Positions 1-8,223 of a DNA stretch of 33,098 bases are shown piece after piece. The position numbers were made by a program, and so were the translations under genes. Under the pieces are notes generated by a model. That model did not search any database. It saw nothing but the letters and a program-made list of their open reading frames with translations, and was not told the DNA's origin. Source of the stretch: Flavobacteriales bacterium. GTDB lineage: Bacteria > Bacteroidota > Bacteroidia > Flavobacteriales_F > PHOS-HE28. Each line of letters opens with the position of its first letter. Positions within the stretch are counted from its first letter, which is position 1. The stretch covers positions 1-33,098 of the forward strand of contig JADZAC010000017.1 in the NCBI GenBank assembly GCA_020852835.1. Direction: 5' to 3'.

Positions 1-86
1 CGGACTTCCCTGCGCGGGGCCAGGTGCTCGGGCATCTTGATCCGCCCGTCGCGGAATAGATGATATTGTTCAACGTTCTTTTCCAT
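1..86 (-). CDS. Possible 5' end of a truncated gene
   Basis: An ATG at 84-86 on the minus strand opens a frame that runs to the left window edge without a stop. It encodes about 28 residues beginning MEKNVEQYHLFRDG. The residues look like ordinary soluble protein, but the piece is too short to assign a family and could be chance. If real, it is a separate gene downstream of the aromatic operon, from which it is separated by about 320 bp. Confidence 0.35.
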   Translation of the reverse strand, partial: MEKNVEQYHLFRDGRIKMPEHLAPRREV

Positions 87-407
87 CGCGATCCAGCATG
101 TGCGGTGCCGCTGGTTCGTTGAACATCAGGATGATCAGCCGATCGTCAGGATAGGCTGATTGAAAACTATATTGCGTAGTGCCGGGCCATCCCTGATGAA
201 AATCAGGAAACCGCAATTCAGAGGAAGTCTAAAGAACAACTTCGCAGAGCAGGGCTTTTCACCTTTCCGAAACCTGCCGTGAGCGGCCAGGATGGCCCGC
301 TCATTTGGCCATGCGTGATTATTTGCGGCAGATCACCACGCTGAAACCGGGAGCGTTGAGCGTCTTCCGTTCAGGTTGATCCCTGTGCATTCAACCAAAC
401 GATCTTG
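87..407. other. Intergenic region downstream of the aromatic operon
   Basis: No convincing gene is seen here, and the base composition is visibly more AT-rich than the operon. It holds two perfect or near-perfect inverted repeats: CCTGAT-GAAA-ATCAGG at 192-207 and a longer GC-rich hairpin at 281-302. It presumably contains the 3' end of the operon transcript and the promoter of whatever gene lies at the left edge. Confidence 0.5.
281..302 (-). terminator. GC-rich hairpin, possible operon terminator
   Basis: GAGCGGCCA (281-289) pairs with TGGCCCGCTC (293-302) with one bulged C and a 3-nt loop. It lies about 105 bp past the last stop codon of the operon. No T-run follows on the minus strand, so intrinsic termination is uncertain. 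Confidence 0.35.
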
Positions 408-746
408 CTACTTCAACAGCCGCCACGCCATGCCCACCAGCACCACCAACAGGATCGCGGAGCAAATGGCCTTGTTGTAGCGGGCCAGCCACTCAGGCAG
501 GAAGATGTCGAAGTTGGCCCGCTGCGAGCTGGAGAGCCGCCGCGCCAGCACGGTGAGCGGACAACTCATGCCGAAGACCAACAACGTGAGCACCTCGAGC
601 CCCACCAAGCCCAGGCCCCACCAGAACCAATGATCGAGGCGGTCGGTGATCACCGCGTACAGCAGGAAGAAGATCACCGCGCTGAGCACGGCCCAGATCA
701 CGGTATGCACCACCTTGATCCATGCCAGCTTGCCGGATGCGTTCAT
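408..746 (-). CDS. Small integral membrane protein (DUF2784-like)
   Basis: This 112-residue protein has about three hydrophobic segments (residues roughly 10-33, 42-60 and 92-110). Between the second and third lies a polar stretch starting MSCPLTVLARR. The short length, the CPLT motif and the membrane layout resemble the DUF2784 family, whose function is unknown; that assignment is from memory and tentative. It is the last gene of the minus-strand run, 19 bp after the hemerythrin stop, so it is probably co-transcribed with it. Nothing links it chemically to aromatic degradation. The ATG at 744-746 is the only start that keeps the first membrane segment. Confidence 0.7.
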   Translation of the reverse strand: MNASGKLAWIKVVHTVIWAVLSAVIFFLLYAVITDRLDHWFWWGLGLVGLEVLTLLVFGMSCPLTVLARRLSSSQRANFDIFLPEWLARYNKAICSAILLVVLVGMAWRLLK

Positions 747-765
747 GGCCCGAATGAGCTGTGGC

Positions 766-1296
766 TCACCCTTCCACCTTCACCGCCGCCAGCATGTCCT
801 CCAGTTCCTTCTTGCGGTTTTCGCCCAGCTGGCGGTCGATGTCCATGAAGCGGAAATACACGTCCTCACGCTCCTTCTTGCCCAACAGGTTCTCGGCCAG
901 CACGAAGAGCTCGTCGTTCTCGGCGGAGATGTGGTCCTCCAGGTCGCGCATGTAGCGGGTGAGCAGCTTGTGCGCCTGGGCGTGGTCCCCGTCGGCCAGG
1001 GCCTGCTCGATGTCGGCGGTGTACTCGCGGAACTCCTCGTGGTGCTGCATGAGCGAGTCGATCATCTCGGGGATCACGAACTCCGGGTGGTCGCGCAGGG
1101 CGGGGAAGAGCACTTCCTCCTCCTTGCGGTGGTGGAAGCCGTCGGCGTAGTCGCGGAAGAACTCCACGAGGTTGCGCACGGCCTGTTCAAACTGGGCGGG
1201 ATCCTTCTCCCAACTGTTGGCCAGGGCGTCGATGGTCTTGCCGGCGCGCTGGATCATCTCGTGCTCGGCGAGCATCATGGTCATTGGTTCGTTCAT
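766..1296 (-). CDS. Hemerythrin-like diiron protein
   Basis: This 176-residue, all-helical cytoplasmic protein carries the hemerythrin HHE pattern. Candidate diiron ligands are H12, the HHRKEEE segment (H55/H56 and E59-E61), the HH pair at 85-86, and H122 with E126. Such proteins bind O2 or NO, store iron, or act as sensors. The frame is open far upstream, but that part overlaps hcrB in another frame, so the ATG at 1294-1296 (MNEPMTMML) is the natural start. It follows hcrB by 32 bp. Its place at the end of an operon for oxygen-sensitive enzymes suggests O2 or NO scavenging or sensing, which is inference. No signal peptide or fused signalling domain is present. Confidence 0.85.
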   Translation of the reverse strand: MNEPMTMMLAEHEMIQRAGKTIDALANSWEKDPAQFEQAVRNLVEFFRDYADGFHHRKEEEVLFPALRDHPEFVIPEMIDSLMQHHEEFREYTADIEQALADGDHAQAHKLLTRYMRDLEDHISAENDELFVLAENLLGKKEREDVYFRFMDIDRQLGENRKKELEDMLAAVKVEG

Positions 1297-1328
1297 GGCA
1301 TCTGAGGTTAGGTGTTCAAGAGCCGCGC

Positions 1329-2288
1329 TCACATGCGCGCGGCGGTGACGGTGTTGAAGCTGTCGCGCAGGTACACGCCGATCATCTCGCGGCGGTAGAG
1401 GCGGGTGAACATGTCGTTGTCGATGGCGCGTGCGCCCTTGATGGCCTTGCGCACCAAGGCTTCGGGATCGTCGGTGGCGGCGGCTTCCACCACCACCGGC
1501 CTGGGGTCTACGCCGGCCATGGCGATCTTGATGCGGCCGCCGCTGTCCAGGGTCATGGCCGTGGTAAGCGAGGTGAACTCCAGGCTTTGCCGCTCGCGCA
1601 GCTTGCGGAAGGCCCAGGTGAAGCCGCGCCCCAGGGGCAGCCACAGGGCGGTGACGATGGCGGCTGGCGGGATGTTGCGCGGGGCCACGCCGTCGCCCGT
1701 GTAGATGCGCTCCAGTGGCGTGCGCGTCACCGCTTCGCCTTCCGTGTATTCGATCTCGGCGTCCAGCGCGATCAGCGCCGGGGCGGTGTCGGAGACCAGT
1801 TCGGAGAAGCAGGCGTTGCGGCCGCCGGTGGCGATGCAGATGTCGCCGTTGCACTTCAGGCAATAGCCCACGGATTCGCGCCACCACTCCGACTGGTTGT
1901 AGTAGAGGCAGCGGTTCTCGCAGAGCACATTGCCGCCAATGGTGGCTGTTTTGCGCAGCAGGGGCGCACCCACGGACCGCGCGGCCTCGGCGAGCATGGG
2001 CGCGTCGGCCAGTACCAGCGGGTGCTTCATGAGGCGGTCCAACGTTTCCAACGCACCGATGCGCAGGTGACCGTCCACCCGTGCGATGCCCTTGAGCGCG
2101 GGGATGCGGCCCAGGTCGATGAGGCAGGTGGAGTCCTCATTGCCTTGGAAGCGGTTCACGAGCACGTCGGTGCCGCCGGCCACGTAGCGGAAGCTGCCCG
2201 GGTGTTGTGCGGCCATGTCGGCGGCTTCGCGCAGCGAGGCGGGCAGCAGGTACTTGGCCTGGGCAACGGGGAGGGTCGGGGCGTTCAT
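1329..2288 (-). CDS. hcrB: 4-Hydroxybenzoyl-CoA reductase, beta (FAD and 4Fe-4S) subunit
   Basis: This 319-residue protein is the FAD-binding subunit of a xanthine-oxidase-family enzyme. The N-terminal FAD domain shows AGGTD (37-41) and TIGGN (116-120). The decisive feature is a Cys-rich insertion with C127, C143, C151 and C160, spaced 16-8-9. That is the spacing I recall for the extra [4Fe-4S] ligands of Thauera aromatica HcrB (Cys122/138/146/155), which other xanthine-oxidase relatives lack. The surrounding residues (RCLYYNQS, then GYCLK) also fit HcrB, and the length matches the usual ~324. Its ATG overlaps the stop of the fused gamma/alpha gene (ATGA), so the two are translationally coupled. 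The enzyme reductively removes the para-hydroxyl of 4-hydroxybenzoyl-CoA, giving benzoyl-CoA. Confidence 0.93.
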   Translation of the reverse strand: MNAPTLPVAQAKYLLPASLREAADMAAQHPGSFRYVAGGTDVLVNRFQGNEDSTCLIDLGRIPALKGIARVDGHLRIGALETLDRLMKHPLVLADAPMLAEAARSVGAPLLRKTATIGGNVLCENRCLYYNQSEWWRESVGYCLKCNGDICIATGGRNACFSELVSDTAPALIALDAEIEYTEGEAVTRTPLERIYTGDGVAPRNIPPAAIVTALWLPLGRGFTWAFRKLRERQSLEFTSLTTAMTLDSGGRIKIAMAGVDPRPVVVEAAATDDPEALVRKAIKGARAIDNDMFTRLYRREMIGVYLRDSFNTVTAARM

Positions 2289-5062
2289 GCTTCGGCGTGT
2301 TGCTTGCGTTGCTGCTTGATCGCGTTGAGCACCACCTCGGGGGTCATGGGCAGGGAGGTGATGCGCACACCGATGGCGTCGTATATGGCGTTGGCGATGG
2401 CGGGGATCACTGGGTGCAGGGCGCCCTCGCCGCATTCCTTCGCGCCGAACGGCCCTTCGGGGTCCATGGATTCGATGATCTCCGTGTGGATCTCCGGCGT
2501 GTCCATGGTGGTGGGGATCTTGTAGTCCACCAGGTTGGCGTTCACCAGCAGGCCCTCGTAGTACTTCATCTGCTCGCTCATGGCCTGGCCCAGGCCCATG
2601 TGCCACGAGCCTTCGAGCTGCCCTTCCACGGCGAGCGGGTTCAGCGCCTTGCCGGCGTCGTGCGCGCCCCAGAGGTCAAGCACGCGCACGTGGCCGGTCC
2701 GTTCGTTCACCTCCACTTCGGCGATCACCGAGCCGAAGCTGTACGACGGGCTGAGGCCCGCGCCCGCGCCCTTGAAGTCGCCGCCGAGCTTAGGCGAGTT
2801 GTAGTGGCCCGTGGCGTTGAGGGCGCCCACCTTGCGCGTGGCCATCTCAATGGCCTCGTGCCAGCTGTGGTCCACCTTGCCGTCGTTGGTGAAGACGCGC
2901 TCGCGCTGCAGGTTGAGCTCCGTTCGCTCGGCACCGGTGATGCGCACCACGGCGTCCAGCACCTGTTCGCGCAGGCGTTCGGCGGCCATCTTCGCGGCGT
3001 TGCCCGCCATGAAGGTGACGCGGCTGGAGTAGCTGCCCAGGTCGATGGGCGTGAGCAGCGTGTCGGCGGCCACCACCTGCACGTTGTCCAGGCTCAGGCC
3101 CAGCACTTCGGCCACCACCATGGCCAGCATGGTGTCGCTGCCCTGGCCGATGTCGCTGGCGCCGGAGGTGACCAGCACGCGGCCGTCGAGGTCCACCTTC
3201 AGGTGTACCACCGATTGCGGATACTCGTTCCAGTGGATGGGCAGGGCGCTGCCGCTGATGAAGAAGCCGCAGCCCACGCCGATGCCCCGCCCGCGCGGCA
3301 GCTTGCGGTGCTTGTCCTTCCAGCCGGAGCGTTCCATGGCGCTCTTCAGCGCCAGGGTGCTGCCATTGGAGGTGATGCGGTACTGGCCCACGGTCATGGA
3401 GTACTCGTCCAGGAAGTTGCGCAGGCGCAGGTCGCAAGGGTCCATGCCGGCCTGCTCGGCGAGGCGGTCGATGAGGGTCTCCACGGCGAAGCGCGAGTTG
3501 ACGGCGCCGTGGCCGCGCATGGCGCCGCACTGGGGTTTGTTGGTGTACACGCGCCGCGTGCGGAAGCCGAAGTTGTCGATCTTGTACGGGGCCTGCAGCA
3601 GCACGCCGTTGTAGTAGGAGGTGACCACCCCGAAACTGCCGTAGGCGCCGCCGTCGATGATCACGTCGGCGTCGAGCACCTCGAAGCGCCCGTCGGCGTC
3701 CATGCCCATGTGCATGCTCATGCGCGTGGGGTGGCGGCCGTGGTTGGTGAGGAAGACCTCCTCGCGGTTGAGGCGGGTGCTCACCGGGCGGCCGGTCTTG
3801 CGGGCCAGGTGGGCGATGATGATCTCGTGGGGGAAGGGATCGCTCTTGCCGCCGAAGCCGCCGCCCACGAAAGGCTTCACGACGCGCACGCGGTTCATGG
3901 GCACCTCCAGCACCTTGGCCAGGTAGCGGTGCAAGTAGTGGGGCACCTGCGTGGCGGTGATGATGGTGAGGCCGTTCTCATCCCACCAGGCCGTGGCGGC
4001 GTGCGGTTCGGTGAAGCCGTGGTTGATGCCCTGGAACTCGAGCTCGGCGCTGGCGGTATGCACCGCGCGCTTCAGCCCCTCCTGCTGGTCGCCGAAGCGG
4101 AGCTCGGCCTTCTTGTGGATGTTGTTGTTGAAGCGGCCGTGGGAATGGATCTTCTCGTCGGTGCCCACGTCCTCGCAGGATTCCGCCATGTCGAAGAAGG
4201 CGCGCAAGGGCTCGTACTCCACTTGGATGAGCGCGCAGGCCTGGGCAGCGATGGCGGGCGTGTCGGCGGCCACGGCGGCCACGATCTCGCCGATGTAGCG
4301 CGTCTTGTCCACGGCCATGGCCGTCTCGTCCTCGGAGATGGGCAGCACGCCGAAGGTGACGGGCAGCTCCTTGCCGGTGATCACGGCGCGCACGCCGGGC
4401 AGGGCCCGCGCTGCGGCGATGTCCACGTGTTTGATGCGGGCGTGGGCGTGGGTGCTGCGGTGGAAGCGGCAGTGCAGCGCGTTCTTCACCTTGATGTCGT
4501 CGGCGTATTCGGCGGAGCCGCACGCCTTGCGACCGGCCTCGGTGTACGGCCTGCCATGGCCCACCATCTTGAACTCGTCGCCCGCCTGCTTCGCCGAAGG
4601 TTCATTGCGTACGTGCGCCTCCACGGCGTCGATGATCTTCTTGTAGCCGGTGCAGCGGCAGAGGTTGCCCGAGAGCGCTTCCTTGATCTCGTCGCGCGTG
4701 GGGTTTGGATGCTCCTCCAGGTAGTGCAACGTGGTCATGATCATGCCGGGCGTGCAGTACCCGCACTGGATGGCGCCCTTCTCCACGAACTTCTCCTGCA
4801 AGGGGTGCAGGCCGCCGCCTTGCGGTGCGATGCCTTCGATGGTGGTGATCCGGCTGCCGTTGACGCGCATCGCCGGGGTGATGCAGCTCTGCACCACCTG
4901 CCCGTCCACCCATACGGTGCAGGCGCCGCAACTGGCCTGCTCGCAGCCGAGCTTGGTGCCGGTGAGCTGGATGCGGTCGCGCAGCACCTGCGCCAGGGTC
5001 TCGTGCGGATGCACCACCAGGTCGTATTCCCTGTCGTTGACGGTCAATCGTATGGTCTCCAT
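2285..5062 (-). CDS. hcrCA: 4-Hydroxybenzoyl-CoA reductase, fused gamma (2Fe-2S) and alpha (Mo) subunit
   Basis: This 925-residue protein combines two normally separate subunits (HcrC ~160 plus HcrA ~770). Residues 1-150 hold two [2Fe-2S] sites: the plant type with C40, C45, C48, C60, and the second with C100, C103, C135, C137. From about residue 166 a molybdenum-cofactor domain begins (GRPYTEAGRKACG), with GGGFGGKSDPFPHE, CGAMRGHG, a DIGQGSD motif and a C-terminal GAKECGEG, where the last Glu is the usual catalytic base of the family. Gene fusion is continuous, with no frame shift visible. It lies 24 bp after the SDR gene and overlaps hcrB. Together with HcrB it would form a complete 4-hydroxybenzoyl-CoA reductase, a cytoplasmic enzyme fed by reduced ferredoxin. 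Substrate assignment leans mainly on the HcrB cluster. Confidence 0.9.
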   Translation of the reverse strand: METIRLTVNDREYDLVVHPHETLAQVLRDRIQLTGTKLGCEQASCGACTVWVDGQVVQSCITPAMRVNGSRITTIEGIAPQGGGLHPLQEKFVEKGAIQCGYCTPGMIMTTLHYLEEHPNPTRDEIKEALSGNLCRCTGYKKIIDAVEAHVRNEPSAKQAGDEFKMVGHGRPYTEAGRKACGSAEYADDIKVKNALHCRFHRSTHAHARIKHVDIAAARALPGVRAVITGKELPVTFGVLPISEDETAMAVDKTRYIGEIVAAVAADTPAIAAQACALIQVEYEPLRAFFDMAESCEDVGTDEKIHSHGRFNNNIHKKAELRFGDQQEGLKRAVHTASAELEFQGINHGFTEPHAATAWWDENGLTIITATQVPHYLHRYLAKVLEVPMNRVRVVKPFVGGGFGGKSDPFPHEIIIAHLARKTGRPVSTRLNREEVFLTNHGRHPTRMSMHMGMDADGRFEVLDADVIIDGGAYGSFGVVTSYYNGVLLQAPYKIDNFGFRTRRVYTNKPQCGAMRGHGAVNSRFAVETLIDRLAEQAGMDPCDLRLRNFLDEYSMTVGQYRITSNGSTLALKSAMERSGWKDKHRKLPRGRGIGVGCGFFISGSALPIHWNEYPQSVVHLKVDLDGRVLVTSGASDIGQGSDTMLAMVVAEVLGLSLDNVQVVAADTLLTPIDLGSYSSRVTFMAGNAAKMAAERLREQVLDAVVRITGAERTELNLQRERVFTNDGKVDHSWHEAIEMATRKVGALNATGHYNSPKLGGDFKGAGAGLSPSYSFGSVIAEVEVNERTGHVRVLDLWGAHDAGKALNPLAVEGQLEGSWHMGLGQAMSEQMKYYEGLLVNANLVDYKIPTTMDTPEIHTEIIESMDPEGPFGAKECGEGALHPVIPAIANAIYDAIGVRITSLPMTPEVVLNAIKQQRKQHAEA

Positions 5063-5086
5063 CCCTGTTGCTTCAGTTGCGGTGGA

Positions 5087-5821
5087 TCACAGCCCGGCGC
5101 CGATGCTTTTGCCGCCGTCCACGTACAGTGTCTGGCCGGTGATGTAGTTCGTCCGTTCGTCGCAGAGGAAGGCCACCACCTGCGCGATGTCCTCCGGGCG
5201 GCCCATGGTGCGCAGGGGCTGGGTGGCGATCAGCCGTTGCTTCACCTCCGCGGTGAGCGCCTGGGTGAGCGGTGTGTCGATCAGGCCCGGCGCCACGGCG
5301 TTCACCGTCACCCCGTGCTTGCCCAGTTCCAGTGCGAGCGCCCGGGTGAGGCCGATGACGCCGGCCTTCGATGCGGAGTAGTTCGTTTGGCCGGGGTTGC
5401 CCAGCCACGCACGCGAGGCCAGGTTCACGATGCGGCCGTGCTGCTGCTGCCGCATCACGATGGCGGCGTGTTTGCATAGGAGCCAGGTGCCCTTCAGGTT
5501 GATGTCCACCACGCTGTCGAAATCGGCGGTGGGCATCTTCCAGATCACGTTGTCCTTCGCGATGCCGGCGTTGTTCACCAGCACGTCCAGGCGGGCGAAG
5601 CGCTCGGCGACGGTGGCGAAGACGGCGGCCACCTGCGGCTCGTCGGTGATGTCGCAACGCAGGTAATGGGCTTGCGGGCCCAGCCGGTGCGCGAGCGCGT
5701 TGCCGCCCGCATCGTCGATGTCCAGGAGCACGGTGGTGAAGCCATCGGCCACCAGGCGGGTGGCGATGGCGGCCCCGATGCCCTTGGCCGCGCCGGTGAT
5801 GATGGTCACTTGTTCACGCAT
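5087..5821 (-). CDS. SDR-family NAD(P)-dependent dehydrogenase (FabG-like)
   Basis: This 244-residue classical short-chain dehydrogenase has the cofactor motif TGAAKGIG (9-16), NNAG (83-86), and the catalytic S136, Y148 and K152 (YSASK). An acidic residue at the end of the second strand (LLDID) suggests NAD rather than NADP. The C-terminal NYITGQTLYVDGG stretch is typical of FabG and of beta-hydroxyacyl-CoA dehydrogenases such as BadH. The ATG at 5819-5821 overlaps the end of the xdhC-like gene by 16 bp. Longer upstream frames run inside xdhC and were not used. In this operon it could oxidise a 3-hydroxyacyl-CoA intermediate (for example 3-hydroxypimelyl-CoA) or an alicyclic alcohol, but the substrate cannot be read from the sequence. 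Confidence 0.88.
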   Translation of the reverse strand: MREQVTIITGAAKGIGAAIATRLVADGFTTVLLDIDDAGGNALAHRLGPQAHYLRCDITDEPQVAAVFATVAERFARLDVLVNNAGIAKDNVIWKMPTADFDSVVDINLKGTWLLCKHAAIVMRQQQHGRIVNLASRAWLGNPGQTNYSASKAGVIGLTRALALELGKHGVTVNAVAPGLIDTPLTQALTAEVKQRLIATQPLRTMGRPEDIAQVVAFLCDERTNYITGQTLYVDGGKSIGAGL

Positions 5822-6576
5822 GCGGTGTTCTTCACTTCGATCATTTCCGCCAGGATGCTGATGGCGATCTCCTCGGGTGTTTCCGCGGCAATGGACTTGC
5901 CGATGGGCATGCGCACGCGGTCGAGTTGTTCCACGGTGGCCACGCCGTCCTTGCTGAACATGCGCTTGGTGATGCGCGCCTTGCGCTCGCTGCCGATCAT
6001 GCCCAGGTAGGCGTGCGGCCGCTGGATGCAGTGCGCCAGGATCTCGCGGTCCGTCATGTGGTCGTAGGTCATCACCACGATGTAGGCGTGGGTGTTGAAG
6101 GCCAGGCCGTGCAGCACCTCGCGGAAGGCGCCGTGGACCTTGCGCACGCCGGGCATGGTGATGCGGTCGAGCTCTTCCCGGCGGTCGTCGATCACGTGGA
6201 GCACGAAGTCCAGCTCGGAGGCCAGCCGTGCCAGCGCCTTGCCCACATGCCCCGCACCGAAGATGTACAGCGTGTTCATACGGGGCAGGGGTTCGATGTA
6301 GATGTCCACCGTGCCGCCGCAGCACATGTTGTGTTCCTGCAGCAGTTCGTGCCGGAAGAGCTTGGGCGTGCCGGCCTGCAGTTGCCGGAAGGCGTTGGCC
6401 ACCACGGCCTTCTCCAAGTTGCCGCCGCCGATGGTTCCCGAGAGGCGCCCGTCGGCGTACACCAGCATGCGCGCCCCGGCCTTGCGTGGCGTGGAGCCCT
6501 TGGTCTGCACCACGATGCACAGGGCGGCCGGTGTTCCTTCGCTGCGCGCATGCTCGATCTCCTTATGGATGTCCAT
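5806..6576 (-). CDS. xdhC: XdhC/CoxI-family molybdenum cofactor maturation protein
   Basis: This 256-residue protein has the two-part XdhC layout. The N-terminal XdhC/CoxI domain shows GSTPRKAGARM and then GTIGGGNLE (around residues 28-58). The C-terminal Rossmann domain has LYIFGAGHVGKALARLA (around 108-124) followed by an acidic strand end (VIDDR). XdhC proteins bind the molybdenum cofactor, support its sulfuration and hand it to xanthine-oxidase-family enzymes. The obvious client is the 4-hydroxybenzoyl-CoA reductase encoded two genes later. It overlaps the mobA-like gene upstream by 14 bp and the SDR gene downstream by 16 bp. Confidence 0.9.
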   Translation of the reverse strand: MDIHKEIEHARSEGTPAALCIVVQTKGSTPRKAGARMLVYADGRLSGTIGGGNLEKAVVANAFRQLQAGTPKLFRHELLQEHNMCCGGTVDIYIEPLPRMNTLYIFGAGHVGKALARLASELDFVLHVIDDRREELDRITMPGVRKVHGAFREVLHGLAFNTHAYIVVMTYDHMTDREILAHCIQRPHAYLGMIGSERKARITKRMFSKDGVATVEQLDRVRMPIGKSIAAETPEEIAISILAEMIEVKNTACVNK

Positions 6577-7162
6577 GGCCGTGTTGGAGGTCGGCGGGCG
6601 TGTTGATGTTGACGAGTACGGAAGGCGAAGACACCTCCACGTACTTGCGCGTGTACCCGCCCAGCAGGTCCTTCAGGGTGGCGTGGCGGTCGTAGGCAGC
6701 GAGGACCTCGCGCTTCACGGCGGCCTTCACCAGCACGGGGTGCCCGCCTTTGCCCTGGTTGGCGGGGATGATCACCTGCTCATCGCCGTCGTTGCGCATC
6801 AGGGCCTGGATCACCTCGGGGCCCACGAAGGGGCTGTCCACGTTGTGCAGGAAGACCTTGTCCGATGTGATCGCGCGCATGCCCAGGAAGATCGAGCGCA
6901 TCCGCCCGGCATCCGGGTCCGGGTTCAGCACCAAGGAGGCCATGCTGCTTGCGCGTGCCAGGGCATCCAGCCACGGTTCCCGCGCGAAATCCGCGTTCAG
7001 CACCAGCACCAGCTCGTGCAGGCCCAGCGCACGGTACGTGCCGAGGATGCGCTCCGCGTAGGTGGTGGCCTCATCCCAACGGAGCCAGGGCTTGGGGTAT
7101 CCCATGCGGCGCGAAGCACCACCGGCGAGCACGATGGCCGCGTATGTCGCGCCGTTCCTCAT
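6563..7162 (-). CDS. MobA/MocA-like molybdenum cofactor nucleotidyltransferase
   Basis: This 199-residue protein begins with the nucleotidyltransferase signature LAGGASRRMGYPK and contains HNVDSPFVGPE, the metal-binding Asp region, then GHPVLV. This is the MobA/MocA fold that adds CMP or GMP to molybdopterin; MocA makes the cytosine dinucleotide form used by xanthine-oxidase-family enzymes. Whether it acts as MocA, MobA, or a related cytidylyltransferase is not decidable by eye, but an xdhC neighbour and an hcr client favour MocA. Start and stop codons overlap the neighbours (TGATG with korB, 14 bp with xdhC). Confidence 0.85.
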   Translation of the reverse strand: MRNGATYAAIVLAGGASRRMGYPKPWLRWDEATTYAERILGTYRALGLHELVLVLNADFAREPWLDALARASSMASLVLNPDPDAGRMRSIFLGMRAITSDKVFLHNVDSPFVGPEVIQALMRNDGDEQVIIPANQGKGGHPVLVKAAVKREVLAAYDRHATLKDLLGGYTRKYVEVSSPSVLVNINTPADLQHGHGHP

Positions 7163-8223
7163 CAGGTGGTCCCGTCCGGCTTGTCGGTCCCGGGTTGAAT
7201 GGTGAAGGTGTTGCCGCTGAGGAAGAGCGCATCGAGCGAGGCGTATTTGCTGCGCTCCTGCTCGGCCTTCATCTGGGCGGCGAGGTCCGCGTCGAACACG
7301 GGCCCTGCGGTGCTGCGGATCACGCCCATGGCGATGGGGAAGTCGGGCAGCCGCATCTGTGCGAGCAGGTGGTGCAGCACGTTGGAGGCGCAGGTGGCAT
7401 CGTGTACCAGCAGGTCCGCCTCGGTGATGCCGTTCTGCCCCAGGGTGACCACCTCCAGCTCCAGGCCGCGCAGGCGGATGCCCTTGTCGTTGTTGGCGCC
7501 GAAGCGCATCGGCTTGCCGTGCTCCAGGATCAGCTGGTTGTCGGCGCGGGTCTCCTTGCTGGTGATGGCATCGAACACCTCATCGTTGAAGATCACGCAG
7601 TTCTGCAGCACCTCCACCACCGAAAGGCCTTGGTGCTTCTCGGCCTCCACCATCACTTTGGCCATCAGCTTCACGTCGGTGTCGGGCACCCGTGCGAAGA
7701 AGCGGCCCTGGGCGCCCAGCACCAGCTCGCCCACGGAGAAGGGGTTCTCCACCGTGCCGAAGGGCGAGGACTTGGTGACGGTGCCGCGCTCGGTGGTGGG
7801 CGAGTACTGGCCTTTGGTGAGGCCGTAGATCTGGTTGTTGAAGAGGATGAAATTCATGTCCACGTTGCGCCGCACCGCGTGGATGAAGTGGTTGCCGCCG
7901 ATGGCGAGCGAGTCGCCATCACCGGCCATCACCCACACGCGCAGGTCGCGGTTGGCCAGCTTCACGCCGGTGGCCACCGCCGCCGGGCGGCCGTGGATGG
8001 TGTGGAAGCCGTACGTGTCCATGTAGTACGGGAAGCGCGAGGAGCAGCCGATGCCGCTGATGATGGCCACCTCCTCCTTCTTCAGGCCAAGCTCGGAGAA
8101 GGCGCGCTGCACCGCGTTCATCACGGCGTAGTCGCCGCAGCCGGGGCACCATTTCACCTCCTGGCTGCTCGCGTATTCCTTGGGCTTGAACAAGGGTTGC
8201 GCCGGTGTTCCGATCGTGCTCAT
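7162..8223 (-). CDS. korB: 2-Oxoglutarate:ferredoxin oxidoreductase, beta subunit
   Basis: This 353-residue protein is the thiamine-diphosphate (TPP) subunit of a 2-oxoacid:ferredoxin oxidoreductase. It has WCPGCGDY (25-32), SGIGCSSR (56-63), the TPP/Mg motif GDGDSLAIGGNH (101-112) ending in NNQIYG (129-134), and a further Cys (C209). C26, C29, C60 and C209 are the likely [4Fe-4S] ligands. KorAB oxidises 2-oxoglutarate with CoA and delivers low-potential electrons to ferredoxin, the donor for benzoyl-CoA reductase; in Thauera aromatica a KOR is known to do this for ring reduction. The ATG overlaps the korA stop (ATGA). The frame continues upstream inside korA, which was rejected. Confidence 0.93.
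   Translation of the reverse strand: MSTIGTPAQPLFKPKEYASSQEVKWCPGCGDYAVMNAVQRAFSELGLKKEEVAIISGIGCSSRFPYYMDTYGFHTIHGRPAAVATGVKLANRDLRVWVMAGDGDSLAIGGNHFIHAVRRNVDMNFILFNNQIYGLTKGQYSPTTERGTVTKSSPFGTVENPFSVGELVLGAQGRFFARVPDTDVKLMAKVMVEAEKHQGLSVVEVLQNCVIFNDEVFDAITSKETRADNQLILEHGKPMRFGANNDKGIRLRGLELEVVTLGQNGITEADLLVHDATCASNVLHHLLAQMRLPDFPIAMGVIRSTAGPVFDADLAAQMKAEQERSKYASLDALFLSGNTFTIQPGTDKPDGTT

Noticed and set aside
2207..5479. A plus-strand open frame of over 1000 codons
   Set aside because: It is antisense to hcrCA and hcrB, rich in His, Val, Ala and Gly, and shows no domain. High GC with third-position bias produces such long antisense frames.
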